The position numbers and the translations under genes are program-made. From the NCBI RefSeq assembly GCF_026627445.1, contig NZ_JAPNLJ010000033.1, forward strand, positions 1-64,000: DNA of 64,000 nt. Direction: 5' to 3'. Positions 16,533 to 24,302 of this stretch are shown here, piece by piece. Each line of letters opens with the position of its first letter. The stretch's first letter is position 1. Below the pieces are notes generated by a model. That model saw nothing but the letters and a program-made list of their open reading frames with translations, did not search any database and had not been told where the DNA came from. Source of the stretch: Streptomyces sp. H27-H1 (GTDB lineage Bacteria; Actinomycetota; Actinomycetes; Streptomycetales; Streptomycetaceae).

Positions 16533-17927
16533 TCAGCCGTGCCGCAGCCGGATCAGCACACGCAGGACGGGGCGCTTCCACCACGGCGAGCGCAGCCGGG
16601 TCAGGCCGGACCCGGTCAGGTGCGCGCGGCGTACGGTCACGGCCTGGGCCGAGGTGAACTCCCGCAGCCCCTCCCGCCCGTGCACCCGGCCGAAGCCGCT
16701 CGCGCCGTTGCCGCCGAACGGCAGGCCGGGAATGCCGCCGAAGGTCAGGACGCCGTTCACCGACACCATGCCCGCCCGCAGGCGCGCGGCGACCGACTCG
16801 TCCGCCGAGCGGGAGAAGACGGCGGCGCCCAGCGCCTGCGGGACGGCGTTGGCGAGCGTGAGGCCCTCGTCCAGATCCCGTACCAGCCGTACCACCGCCA
16901 CCGGCCCGAAGGTCTCCTCCTGTACCGCGGGCCGGCCCTCGGGGACATCGGTCAGCACCAGGGGATCGACAACCCCGGACGTGCGGAACGACTCGGGGCC
17001 GCCGAAGAGGAAACGGCCGCCGTGGGCCGTCGCGTCCTCGACGTGGACGCGCACCACCTTCTCCTGCTCTCCGGTCGTCAGACGGCCGTAGTGGAGTCCG
17101 GCGCGCACCGGCGCCAGTTCCGCCGTCAGCGCCGCGAGGAACTCCTCGCCGACCGCCCGGGCCACGTAGATCCGCTCCACCCCGGCGCAGGTCTGCCCGG
17201 CGTTGGAGAAGGCGCCCCACACGGCGGCCCGGGCCGCGGCCCGTACGTCCGCGTCCGCGGCCACGATCAGCGCGTCGTTGCCGCCGCACTCCAGCACCAC
17301 CGGCGTGAGGGAGTCGGCGCAGGCGGCCATCACGGCCCGGCCGGTCCGCGTCGAACCGATGAAGGCGACCTTGTCCACGCCCGCCCGGCACAGTGCCTCC
17401 CCGGCCCGCGCCCCTCCGGTCAGCAGCCGCAGGGTGCCCGCCGACCCCGGGTTGGCCCGTTCGAAGGCGTCGACCAGCGCCCGCCCGGTCTCCGTCGTGT
17501 GCTCGCTCGGTTTGAACACCGCGGCGTTCCCCGCCGCCAGTACGCCGGCCAGCACGCCCAGCGGTGTCAGGGCCGGGTAGTTCCACGGGCCGATCACGCC
17601 GACGACCCCCAGCGGCCGGCGCTCCACCCGCGCCCGGTGCTCCGCGGCAAGCAGCCCCGGCGACACCCTGCGCGGGCGCAGGGTCCGGCGCGCGCGGCGG
17701 GCGGTCCAGGCCAGGTGTTCCAGACCGACCAGCAGTTCGAGTTCCGCGTCGGCCGCCGGTTTGCCGGTCTCCTCCCGGATGGTGGCGACGAGAGCGGCCC
17801 GCGAGCGCGCCAGCTCGGCGGCCCACCGGCGCAGCCGGTGCTCCCGCTCGCCGAAGGTGAGCGCGCTCCAGTCGGCCGCGGCCTCGCGGGACCGCGCCGT
17901 CATCCGGTCGACCTGTGATGCGTTCAT
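16533..17927 (-). CDS. Aldehyde dehydrogenase
   Basis: The 464-residue NAD(P)-dependent dehydrogenase has GPWNYP (cofactor loop), FKPSEHT, FIGSTRTGR, the general base in VVLECGGND and the catalytic Cys in FSNAGQTCAGVERIY. The C-terminal EETFGPV and GFGRVHGREGLREF motifs and the hydrophobic/basic tail (LRSPWWKRPVLRVLIRLRHG) resemble membrane-associated fatty-aldehyde dehydrogenases. ATG 17927 is chosen over the long upstream extension because it starts at the conserved region. It is the last gene of the Rieske/RCCR operon, 91 bases after the AMDase-like gene. A fatty aldehyde such as phytenal is a reasonable but unproved substrate. Confidence 0.88.
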   Translation of the reverse strand: MNASQVDRMTARSREAAADWSALTFGEREHRLRRWAAELARSRAALVATIREETGKPAADAELELLVGLEHLAWTARRARRTLRPRRVSPGLLAAEHRARVERRPLGVVGVIGPWNYPALTPLGVLAGVLAAGNAAVFKPSEHTTETGRALVDAFERANPGSAGTLRLLTGGARAGEALCRAGVDKVAFIGSTRTGRAVMAACADSLTPVVLECGGNDALIVAADADVRAAARAAVWGAFSNAGQTCAGVERIYVARAVGEEFLAALTAELAPVRAGLHYGRLTTGEQEKVVRVHVEDATAHGGRFLFGGPESFRTSGVVDPLVLTDVPEGRPAVQEETFGPVAVVRLVRDLDEGLTLANAVPQALGAAVFSRSADESVAARLRAGMVSVNGVLTFGGIPGLPFGGNGASGFGRVHGREGLREFTSAQAVTVRRAHLTGSGLTRLRSPWWKRPVLRVLIRLRHG

Positions 17928-18018
17928 GGTGATTTCAGCTCCCTGGCCGGGCGGCGGGCATGGGTGACCCCCGGGCGCCGCGCCGCGGCCGGCCCCCGGG
18001 GGCTGTGCGGACGCGCCG

Positions 18019-18765
18019 TCAGTGCTCGCGCAGTAGCGTGCCGAAACCGTGCAGCGTGTCACGGCAGCCGTTGTCCCGCAGCGCCATCCACCACGTGGCG
18101 GCGTTGATGGCGATAACGGGCAGGCCGAGCCAGCGTTCCGCCTCGTCCGCGAGTGAGACCATCGACAGGTTCGTCCCGCACTGCACGATCGCCTCGACGC
18201 CCGGCAGTGCCGCCAACTGCGCGAGGGCGGTGCGTAGTTCGGCCTCCGGTACATGGGCGATGGACACGGCCGTCGGGCAGCGCAGGCCCTTGATGCCCGC
18301 CACCTCGAAGCCCAGCTCGGTGAAGAACCGGTCGACGTTGGCGTCGCCGACCGGCTGGTACGGGGTCACCACGGCGATGCGCCGTGCCCCGAAGAGGCGC
18401 AGGGCCCGCTCGCAGGCCTCGGCGCCGGTGGCCACCTGGAGGCCGGTGATGTCGTGGATCTGCTGGACGAAGGCCCGGTTGCCCTCGACGCCGCCCCAGA
18501 AGGTCTCCGCGCTCATGCCCATGACCATGTACTCCGGCTCGCAGGTCAGCACCCGCTCGCAGGCTGCGCCGATTTCGTCGCGGATCTGCTCCAGCAGCCG
18601 TTCCATGCCGGAGTCCTCGGCCATGTTCTGATCGCGGATGTGGATGCGCGAGAAGTGCGCCGTCACACCCGGTACGGACATGCGGGAGAAGTCGGGTTCG
18701 ACGATGGTGTTGGTGCTGGGGGCGATCACGCCGAACTTGCGCCGCCAGCCGAGACTGTCCGTCAT
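18019..18765 (-). CDS. Asp/Glu racemase-superfamily protein, AMDase-like (paralogue 2)
   Basis: The 248-residue paralogue of the 5240-5983 protein shares VIAPSTNTIVEPDF, MGMSAETFWGG and the GFGTLLREH end. It keeps Cys196 in VQCGTNLSM, equivalent to the catalytic Cys188 of arylmalonate decarboxylase, while the first loop has Gly83, as Gly74 in AMDase. Maleate isomerases have Cys at both. The active-site pattern is thus AMDase-type, which permits proton transfer or decarboxylation at an alpha-carbon through one Cys. It directly follows the stop of the membrane-protein gene (TGA-ATG). In this operon it could act on a substituted dicarboxylate from pyrrole breakdown. Confidence 0.85.
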   Translation of the reverse strand: MTDSLGWRRKFGVIAPSTNTIVEPDFSRMSVPGVTAHFSRIHIRDQNMAEDSGMERLLEQIRDEIGAACERVLTCEPEYMVMGMSAETFWGGVEGNRAFVQQIHDITGLQVATGAEACERALRLFGARRIAVVTPYQPVGDANVDRFFTELGFEVAGIKGLRCPTAVSIAHVPEAELRTALAQLAALPGVEAIVQCGTNLSMVSLADEAERWLGLPVIAINAATWWMALRDNGCRDTLHGFGTLLREH

Positions 18766-19464
18766 TCACGCCGCCGATCGGGTCGGGGTGGTGGGGGATG
18801 GGGGGAGAGCGCGGCGGTGGCGTTTGGCCAGCCGCCACGCGAGCAGGGCGAAGGCCCCCTGGGTAAGGGTGTTCGCCGACTGCTCCACCCACTGCAGAGC
18901 CACGCTCTGGTCGGGACGGGCCGCCAGCGGCCCCAGTACGTACATGCCGGTGAGCCAGAGTCCGCCCGCCGTCGCCGCCGCGGTATCCCCGTGGGAGCGG
19001 GCGAGCAGGATGAGCCGGACGCCGCAGACGGTGACGGCCACGATGGTCAGCACCATCAGCGGCGCCGTCGACCCAAGGAGCAGCCCCGCCGCGCCGGCGG
19101 CCAGCCAGACCGCGGCGAACCCCCACAGCGGCGGAGGCGTCCGGCCGGCCGCCGGCTCGCGTCCGTTCGCGGGCAGCGTGAGCAGCGCGTGGGCGAGCAG
19201 CAGGAACCCGGCCGACAGGCACGGGAACAGCGCCTTGTTCATGACCTGGACGTTGGGACCGTCCAAGGCCACCACGAGCTTCCAGGTGGCTTTCGAGAGT
19301 CCGCCGAGGAGGACCAGCGCCGTCCCCGCCGCTGCGATCCGGCCGGTGCGCACGGCGTGGCCGCGCAGCGGCCTGACCAGCAGGGCGGCCCCGACACCCG
19401 TCAGGAGGACCGGGACGAAGTCCTCCACCGCGAGCGACAGTGGATAGTCCAGGGCCGCGTTCAC
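18766..19464 (-). CDS. Polytopic membrane protein of unknown function
   Basis: The 232-residue protein starts at GTG 19464, overlapping the dehydrogenase stop (GTGA). Seven or so membrane spans are visible (VPVLLTGVGAALLV; AAGTALVLLGGLSKATWKLV; LFPCLSAGFLLLAHALL; WGFAAVWLAAGAAGLLLG and others). Conserved-looking polar spots are KATWKLV and QWVEQSANTLTQG, which could line a pocket. The basic C-terminus is cytoplasmic. No family recognised. Being embedded between the SDR and AMDase-like genes suggests a role in substrate or product movement, or membrane tethering of the pathway. Confidence 0.72.
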   Translation of the reverse strand: MNAALDYPLSLAVEDFVPVLLTGVGAALLVRPLRGHAVRTGRIAAAGTALVLLGGLSKATWKLVVALDGPNVQVMNKALFPCLSAGFLLLAHALLTLPANGREPAAGRTPPPLWGFAAVWLAAGAAGLLLGSTAPLMVLTIVAVTVCGVRLILLARSHGDTAAATAGGLWLTGMYVLGPLAARPDQSVALQWVEQSANTLTQGAFALLAWRLAKRHRRALPPSPTTPTRSAA

Positions 19465-20309
19465 GAAGTCCCCTCCCGCTCCTGCGCGGCCGACGATGCC
19501 TCGGGTAGCGCCTCGGGCAGGACCGACCGCTTGCGCAGCGCGGCCGCGGCGAAGCGCCCGGCCACCTTGCGGCGCGTCAGCCACGCCACCCGGCGGCCGT
19601 TGGCCGTACGGTCGGCCAGCACCCGGTCCGCCAGCCACGGGGTGACCGTCTCCACCCGGTCGGCGAGGATGTTGAGCACGGCCCGGGCCTTCGCGTACTC
19701 GTCCGGGGTGTAGTCGTGCAGCAGCAGGTCGGTGACCACGATCCCGGGCGACAGCAGCAGCGCTCGGACGTCATGGGGTCGGGCGTCAGCCTCCTTGCGG
19801 AGGTCGGCCGCCAGGGCGCCGGTGAGGTAGCTGACGGCGCGCTTGCTCGCCCCGTACACGCTGAGCCCGGGCATGATCCGCCCGTCGGAACCGAAGCCCT
19901 CCATGTTCCACACGCGGCCGCTGCCCTGGCGCAGGAAGCGCTCCGCCGCGACGGCGCTGCCGTTGACGACGCCGCGCAGATTGACCGCCGTCACGCCGTC
20001 GGCCTCGTGCGGGCCGAGGCTCCACAGCGGTCTGCGCGCCGTGGTCGCCCCGGCGTTGTTGATCCACACGTCGACCCGGCCGAAGGCCCCCTCGGCTGCC
20101 GTCCACAGGCCGGCCACCTGCTCCCGGTCGGTCACGTCCGCCACATGGCCGACTGCGTGCGCCCCGCCCCCGAGGCTCTTGAGCGCGGCCTCCACACCCG
20201 CCGCGTCCCGCCCGCAGACGGCGACCCGGCAGCCGCGGTCGAGGAACGCGCGGGCCAGCCCGTGCCCGATGCCCCGGGTGCCGCCCGTAATCACTACCGT
20301 CGAGGTCAC
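19461..20309 (-). CDS. Short-chain dehydrogenase, chlorophyll b reductase (NOL/NYC1)-like
   Basis: The 282-residue classical SDR has the cofactor motif TGGTRGIG (8-15), an R-rich loop favouring NADP(H) (VCGRDAA), NNAG (84-87), the catalytic Ser in NMEGFGSDG (about 141) and Tyr152/Lys156 in YGASK. The NMEGFGSDG-to-YGASK stretch resembles the plant chlorophyll b reductase group more than ordinary SDRs, which normally have a hydrophobic-S-S pair here. A long C-terminal extension (residues 200-282) with PDEYAKARAVLNILADRVET is also reminiscent of that group. GTG 20309 overlaps the upstream stop. A formyl/keto reduction on a tetrapyrrole is inferred from operon context. Confidence 0.82.
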   Translation of the reverse strand: MTSTVVITGGTRGIGHGLARAFLDRGCRVAVCGRDAAGVEAALKSLGGGAHAVGHVADVTDREQVAGLWTAAEGAFGRVDVWINNAGATTARRPLWSLGPHEADGVTAVNLRGVVNGSAVAAERFLRQGSGRVWNMEGFGSDGRIMPGLSVYGASKRAVSYLTGALAADLRKEADARPHDVRALLLSPGIVVTDLLLHDYTPDEYAKARAVLNILADRVETVTPWLADRVLADRTANGRRVAWLTRRKVAGRFAAAALRKRSVLPEALPEASSAAQEREGTS

Positions 20310-21280
20310 GACGCGGCCTCCCAGTCGAGTACCCCGTGCAGGACGGCGGCCAGCGCGTTCCCGCCGAACAGCTCGTACGTCACGGCCATCCGACCGCCCG
20401 CCGCCATCGCGGGGCGCGCGTCGAGGACGAACTCCCGCCCGCGCACGCGGTGCACGTCCCCGCCGGTGAAGTGCCACAGCGGGAAGTTGGCCCGGCCGAA
20501 CGCCTGCGCGTTGCCCCAGGCATCCGGGCCCTCCCAGAACTCGCGGGTGCCGTCGCGCCGGCGCTCCACCGTGAAGGACCGGTCCAGGCCGGCCCCGCGC
20601 CAGGTGACGTGATGCCGCGCGCGCAACAGGTCCACGGGCCGTACGGCGATCTCCACCTCCACGTCCCCGAGGTGCTTCTGCTCCGCGCTCCACAGCTCGC
20701 ACGAGCCCGTGAAGCTGCCGGGTCGTTTCGTGGGCAGGATCCACGGCACCGGCCCAGCGTCCGTCTCGGCCGCCACGTGTCGTGCGACGTGTGCGCGGGT
20801 GGCCTCGTTGTCGTCGTGGTCGGTGGTGCGGACGTACACGCCGTTGAAGCAGCCGATCACGGTCCAGCCTTGGTAAAGCACCGAGGAGTAGACCTGGGTC
20901 AGCCCGTCCGGCAGGACGTGGTTCCAGGTGTTGAGGGCCACCTGCCAGCCCGGCCCGTAGTAGTGGGCGTCGACGAAGGAGCCGTAGGGCTGCCCGCTGC
21001 CGTGGAAGTCGGGGCCGGTGTAGAGGCGGTTGTCGTCGGCGTCGGTCACCGCGAAGGCGAACGGCGCGGCGAGCTGGAAACGGCCGGCGAGCGGGCCGCC
21101 CTGCAGGAGGCCGCCGTCCATCCGGTAGACGGTCTCCCCGTCGGTGAACTCGGAGGAACGGCGGATGTCCTCGTACCCGCACCAGGTGCCCTGTGCGTCG
21201 AACAGCGAGGGCCGGCCGTGCCATTCCCCCGCGATGCGCTGCTGCCACTCGCTCGGCTCGGGCCCGGAGACGTCGCTCAT
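20306..21280 (-). CDS. Unknown beta-rich protein, possibly calycin-like
   Basis: The 324-residue protein has no recognised family, signal peptide or membrane span. It is rich in aromatic residues and short beta-strand patterns in two halves: residues 30-160 (LFDAQGTWCGYEDI...FAFAVTDADDNRLYTG...YYGPGWQVALNTWNHV...GWTVIGCFNGVYVR) and 190-320 (GSFTGSCELWS...RHHVTWRGAGLDRSFTVERR...FPLWHFTGGDV...MAVTYELFGG). This layout suggests a duplicated barrel of the lipocalin/calycin kind, which would suit binding of a hydrophobic pigment; that is a guess from pattern only. ATG 21280 overlaps the stop of the RCCR-like gene (ATGA), so it is tightly coupled to the putative tetrapyrrole reductases. Confidence 0.65.
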   Translation of the reverse strand: MSDVSGPEPSEWQQRIAGEWHGRPSLFDAQGTWCGYEDIRRSSEFTDGETVYRMDGGLLQGGPLAGRFQLAAPFAFAVTDADDNRLYTGPDFHGSGQPYGSFVDAHYYGPGWQVALNTWNHVLPDGLTQVYSSVLYQGWTVIGCFNGVYVRTTDHDDNEATRAHVARHVAAETDAGPVPWILPTKRPGSFTGSCELWSAEQKHLGDVEVEIAVRPVDLLRARHHVTWRGAGLDRSFTVERRRDGTREFWEGPDAWGNAQAFGRANFPLWHFTGGDVHRVRGREFVLDARPAMAAGGRMAVTYELFGGNALAAVLHGVLDWEAAS

Positions 21281-22068
21281 GCCCCGGCCTCCTCGGCCGG
21301 CAGTCTGCCGGTGGTCAGCAGCCCGCGCAGGCCGTCGGTGGCGGCCGTCCCCAGCAGCCGGTCCACCTGTGCCCAGACGGGGTCGATCTCCCGGCTGAAC
21401 AGGGCTTGGCGCAGCCGCCGGTCGCGTACCGCCGCGTCGCCCTCCTTGGCCTCGCCGGCGGCGCCGGCCGGGAAGGCGCGGGTGAGTTCCAGCCAGTGCC
21501 GCAGGTACGCCTCGGCGACGGGGGTGATGGCCCGCAGTGCGGCCTCGTCGGCGCGGTGGACGAGCATCCACGGCGACATCAGGGAGCGCTGGCGGGGGCT
21601 GATCGCCGCCGGGGTGAGGCCGGGTATCTCCGAGGCCCGGGCGAACGGCGCCGTGAGCGGCCCGTACACGAGGTCCGCGTACGCGGGGCTCACGGCGAGG
21701 TCGACGCGCTGGACCAGGTCCAGGTGGAAGGCGTACCCGCCGCCCGCCTGGACGGAGTCGAGGGTGAAGTGCGGCAGCGGGGAGTCCGCGGCGCCGAAGG
21801 CGAACACCATGTGGCTGTCGAGGCCGAAGGCGGGCACGACCAGGGAGACGGTGACGACCGCGTCGACCCCGCCCTGGCCCCCGCCGCGGAAGTACCGTAC
21901 GGAGCCCACCGGATCGGGGGTCGCCGGGGTGGTCAGCGCGGCCCAGGGCGTGGGCCGCTCTTCGAGCGCCGTCCCGGCCAACATCGCGTCCAGGACGGTT
22001 CGGGACAGCCGGGCGGCGGGGGTCGCGCCGTCCGGGGCGGCGTCGGGTGCGGGTGCTGAGGACGTCAT
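21277..22068 (-). CDS. Red chlorophyll catabolite reductase-like protein (RCCR-like A)
   Basis: The 263-residue protein aligns by eye along most of plant RCCR. A beta-strand run (VTVSLVVPAFGLDSHMVFAFG) is followed by PHFTLDSVQAGGGYAFHLDL, QRVDLAVSPAYADLVYGPL (plant: HRKDLVLNPDYLKEYY), ISPRQRSLMSPWMLV, then AYLRHWLELTRAF and RDRRLRQALFSREIDPVWAQ. The Asp in REIDP falls where RCCR keeps its functionally important C-terminal Asp (Asp291 in Arabidopsis). RCCR belongs to the ferredoxin-dependent bilin reductase superfamily and reduces an open-chain tetrapyrrole. ATG 22068 has AGGAG seven bases upstream. It lies directly downstream of the Rieske oxygenase gene, the same functional pairing as PaO-RCCR in plants. 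Confidence 0.72.
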   Translation of the reverse strand: MTSSAPAPDAAPDGATPAARLSRTVLDAMLAGTALEERPTPWAALTTPATPDPVGSVRYFRGGGQGGVDAVVTVSLVVPAFGLDSHMVFAFGAADSPLPHFTLDSVQAGGGYAFHLDLVQRVDLAVSPAYADLVYGPLTAPFARASEIPGLTPAAISPRQRSLMSPWMLVHRADEAALRAITPVAEAYLRHWLELTRAFPAGAAGEAKEGDAAVRDRRLRQALFSREIDPVWAQVDRLLGTAATDGLRGLLTTGRLPAEEAGA

Positions 22069-22072
22069 GCGG

Positions 22073-23263
22073 CTACTCCTTCTCACTGGCCGGTGCCGGG
22101 GACTGGGCCCCTTCGACCGTCGGGTGGAATCCCTGGGCCTTCTGCTCCCAGGCGCGGGCCAGCTCGGGGACCGCGCGCCGGCCGGGGGAGGCGATCACGG
22201 TGGCGCTGCGCGCCGGGACGTCGCCGATGATGCGGTCGGCGTCGCTCACCGCCCAGCCCTTGGCGGCGAGTTCCTGGCGGCGCCTGCGGTAGGCGACGGA
22301 GATCATGTCGGAGCGCAGGTGCAGCTCGGCTCCGAGGTCGGCGGGCAGCAGCTCGGGGCGGGTCCCGTCCACGACCGGGGCGTCCTGGTCGAAGATCCCC
22401 AGGACCCGCTTGCGGGCGTTGTTGTCCGCCCAGTCACCGGTGAAGAAGTCGCGCAGCGCCACCCACTTCACCAGGGTGGTGGTCTCGTCCACGGGGATGT
22501 TGGTGTCGTAGATGATCATGTTGCCGAGCGGTAGCCGGACATGCAGTTTGATCATGTTGGGCAGCATCCAGCCCGCCGTGGTCACCACCGGCGGCCGGTC
22601 CTTGCCCCGGGACCTGCGGTCCGTGTACAGCTTGGCCCACAGCCCCTTGGCGGCGGGCGGGTTCAGGGCCACGGTGGCGAAGGCCGACCACTCGTCCGGC
22701 TGCTCGACCGTGTACTCCTCGACCTCCGGCCGGTCCGGGTTGCCGAAGGCGCCCGCGTGCACGAAGGGAGTGTGCGCGATGTCGCAGCCGTTCTCCAGGA
22801 TCCGCTCGTAGTTGGAGTGCCACAGGTACTCGCCGGTCACCGCCTTGAACCGGCCGCCGTCCTGGACCAGGTCGTCGAACTCGGGCCAGTACGGGATCGG
22901 CGGCCGCTCCTCCTCGGGCAGATCGCCCAGGAACACCCAGACGAAGCCGTACCTCTCCTGCACGGGGTACGAGTCGACCCGCGCCTTCTTCGGTATGCCC
23001 CGGCCCGGCTGGTTCGCGGGAATCGCGGTGCAGGCGCCGGCGGGATCGAAACGCCAGCCGTGGTACGGGCACACCACGCAGTCGTCCTTGAGAGTGCCCG
23101 CCGACAGCGCGGCCCCGCGGTGCGCGCAGAGGTCCGACAGCGCGACCGGATTCCCGGCCGCGGTGCGGTACAGCACGAGGGACTGGCCGAGGCAGACGAC
23201 CTTCAGCGGCTTGCGGACGACACGGTCGCAGAACTCGACCGCGTACCAGAAATTCTTCAGCAT
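22073..23263 (-). CDS. Rieske [2Fe-2S] oxygenase, PaO/TIC55-like
   Basis: The 396-residue protein has an N-terminal Rieske domain (Cys46-X-His48 in CAHRGAAL and Cys65-X2-His68 in CPYHGW). The catalytic domain has a mononuclear-iron motif, NGCDIAHTPFVHAGAFGN (Asp161, His164, His169), of the D-P/I-x-H-x-P-F-x-H-x-G type seen in pheophorbide a oxygenase, chlorophyllide a oxygenase and TIC55. Plant PaO's C-terminal membrane anchors and CxxC motif are absent, so it should be soluble. No beta subunit, ferredoxin or ferredoxin reductase gene lies nearby. GAGGTG precedes ATG 23263. Linkage to two RCCR-like genes is the main reason to propose tetrapyrrole macrocycle oxygenation. Confidence 0.88.
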   Translation of the reverse strand: MLKNFWYAVEFCDRVVRKPLKVVCLGQSLVLYRTAAGNPVALSDLCAHRGAALSAGTLKDDCVVCPYHGWRFDPAGACTAIPANQPGRGIPKKARVDSYPVQERYGFVWVFLGDLPEEERPPIPYWPEFDDLVQDGGRFKAVTGEYLWHSNYERILENGCDIAHTPFVHAGAFGNPDRPEVEEYTVEQPDEWSAFATVALNPPAAKGLWAKLYTDRRSRGKDRPPVVTTAGWMLPNMIKLHVRLPLGNMIIYDTNIPVDETTTLVKWVALRDFFTGDWADNNARKRVLGIFDQDAPVVDGTRPELLPADLGAELHLRSDMISVAYRRRRQELAAKGWAVSDADRIIGDVPARSATVIASPGRRAVPELARAWEQKAQGFHPTVEGAQSPAPASEKE

Positions 23264-23290
23264 CGGATGGGCACCTCGCGCTCCGCTAGC

Positions 23291-23306
23291 GTTTCGACAA
23301 GGAAAT
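23291..23306 (-). promoter_or_regulatory. Weak IclR-type half-site pair before the Rieske gene
   Basis: GTTTC-N6-GAAAT in the only sizeable gap (55 bases) of the operon. The spacer is one base shorter than the consensus N7, so it is a weak candidate internal promoter site. Confidence 0.3.
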
Positions 23307-23318
23307 GAGGAGTGGACA

Positions 23319-24302
23319 TCAGCGGCGCAGCACGGAGACCAGTCCCGGATGCGGCGGCGCCAGCAGCGCGCCGTAGGCCCTGGTGTCCGCGGGGGACGGC
23401 CGCTCAGGGAGGGTCGCCGCGCAGAACGCGGCCGCGAGGCGGCCGATGAGGGCGCGCGCCTGGTCCCTGCCCGCCCGCGGCGCCTCCAGGAAGCTCCGGG
23501 CGCTGGTCGCGTCCACGGGATCGCAGATCGTGAAGTGGCCCGCCCCGGCGATCTTGACCCAGGCGTGCGCGCCGCCGGCGTCGGTCAGGGCGTCGTGGAA
23601 GGTGCGGGCGACGGGGTCGGCGATGGCGGCCGGGGCCGCTCCGTAACGGTCAGTGCTCGCGGCGACCACCCCGTCGTGCTCGCCGGACATCAGCAGGACC
23701 GGAACCTCCGCGCCCACCGGCAGGACCGTCCCCGGCGGATGGCCGAGGGCCGCCGCCACCAGCGTGTGGGCGCCGTACGTGAACACCCCGCGCAGCCCCG
23801 GTACGTGGGCGGCAGACTGCAGCGCCACTGTGCCGCCGGCCGAGTGGCCGCCCACCACCACCCGCTCCGCGTCCAGCAGACCCGCCAGCGGGGAGGCGGG
23901 GGCCCGTTCGGCCAGGGCGGCGAGCACCGCGCCGATCAACGGCGTCGTCGCCCGGCTGCCGTACGCGCCGGGGCCGCAGGCCTCCAGGTCGATGCCCGGC
24001 GTCACTCCGTGGCTCCCGCCGAACAACTCCCCGACCAGCTCGGGCGTTACCACGACGAAGCCCCGGCCGGCCAGCAGTACGGCGAGCCACCGGTAGGAGT
24101 CGGCGGGCACGTTGATGCCGGGCAGCAGCACGACGACCGGGAACGGGCCGCTCCCGGCGTCGGCCGCGACCACCCCGGTCAGCCGCTCGGCGTCGGACCC
24201 GGTGGCGCGGGCGGGGTAGAAGACCCGCAGGTGCGCGGTGTCGAAAGGCTCCTTGAGACCGGGTACCCGGCAGGCCCACCAGAGGGAACGGACCTCGTTC
24301 AC
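23319..24302 (-). CDS. Cytoplasmic alpha/beta hydrolase, chlorophyllase-like
   Basis: The 327-residue hydrolase lacks a signal peptide. It has FPVVVLLPGINVPADSYRWL, GFVVVTPELVGELFGG, the elbow VVVGGHSAGGTVALQS, the acid SGEHDGVV and the His in KIAGAGHFTICD. Like chlorophyllases, it has LLPG.....SY and VTPEL before a GHS.GG elbow, although plant enzymes read GHSRGG. GTG 24302 overlaps the stop of the RCCR-like B gene. As the only non-secreted member of four such hydrolases in the island, it probably cleaves an ester of an imported intermediate, such as the C13 methyl ester or residual phytyl ester; this is inference. Confidence 0.8.
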   Translation of the reverse strand: MNEVRSLWWACRVPGLKEPFDTAHLRVFYPARATGSDAERLTGVVAADAGSGPFPVVVLLPGINVPADSYRWLAVLLAGRGFVVVTPELVGELFGGSHGVTPGIDLEACGPGAYGSRATTPLIGAVLAALAERAPASPLAGLLDAERVVVGGHSAGGTVALQSAAHVPGLRGVFTYGAHTLVAAALGHPPGTVLPVGAEVPVLLMSGEHDGVVAASTDRYGAAPAAIADPVARTFHDALTDAGGAHAWVKIAGAGHFTICDPVDATSARSFLEAPRAGRDQARALIGRLAAAFCAATLPERPSPADTRAYGALLAPPHPGLVSVLRR

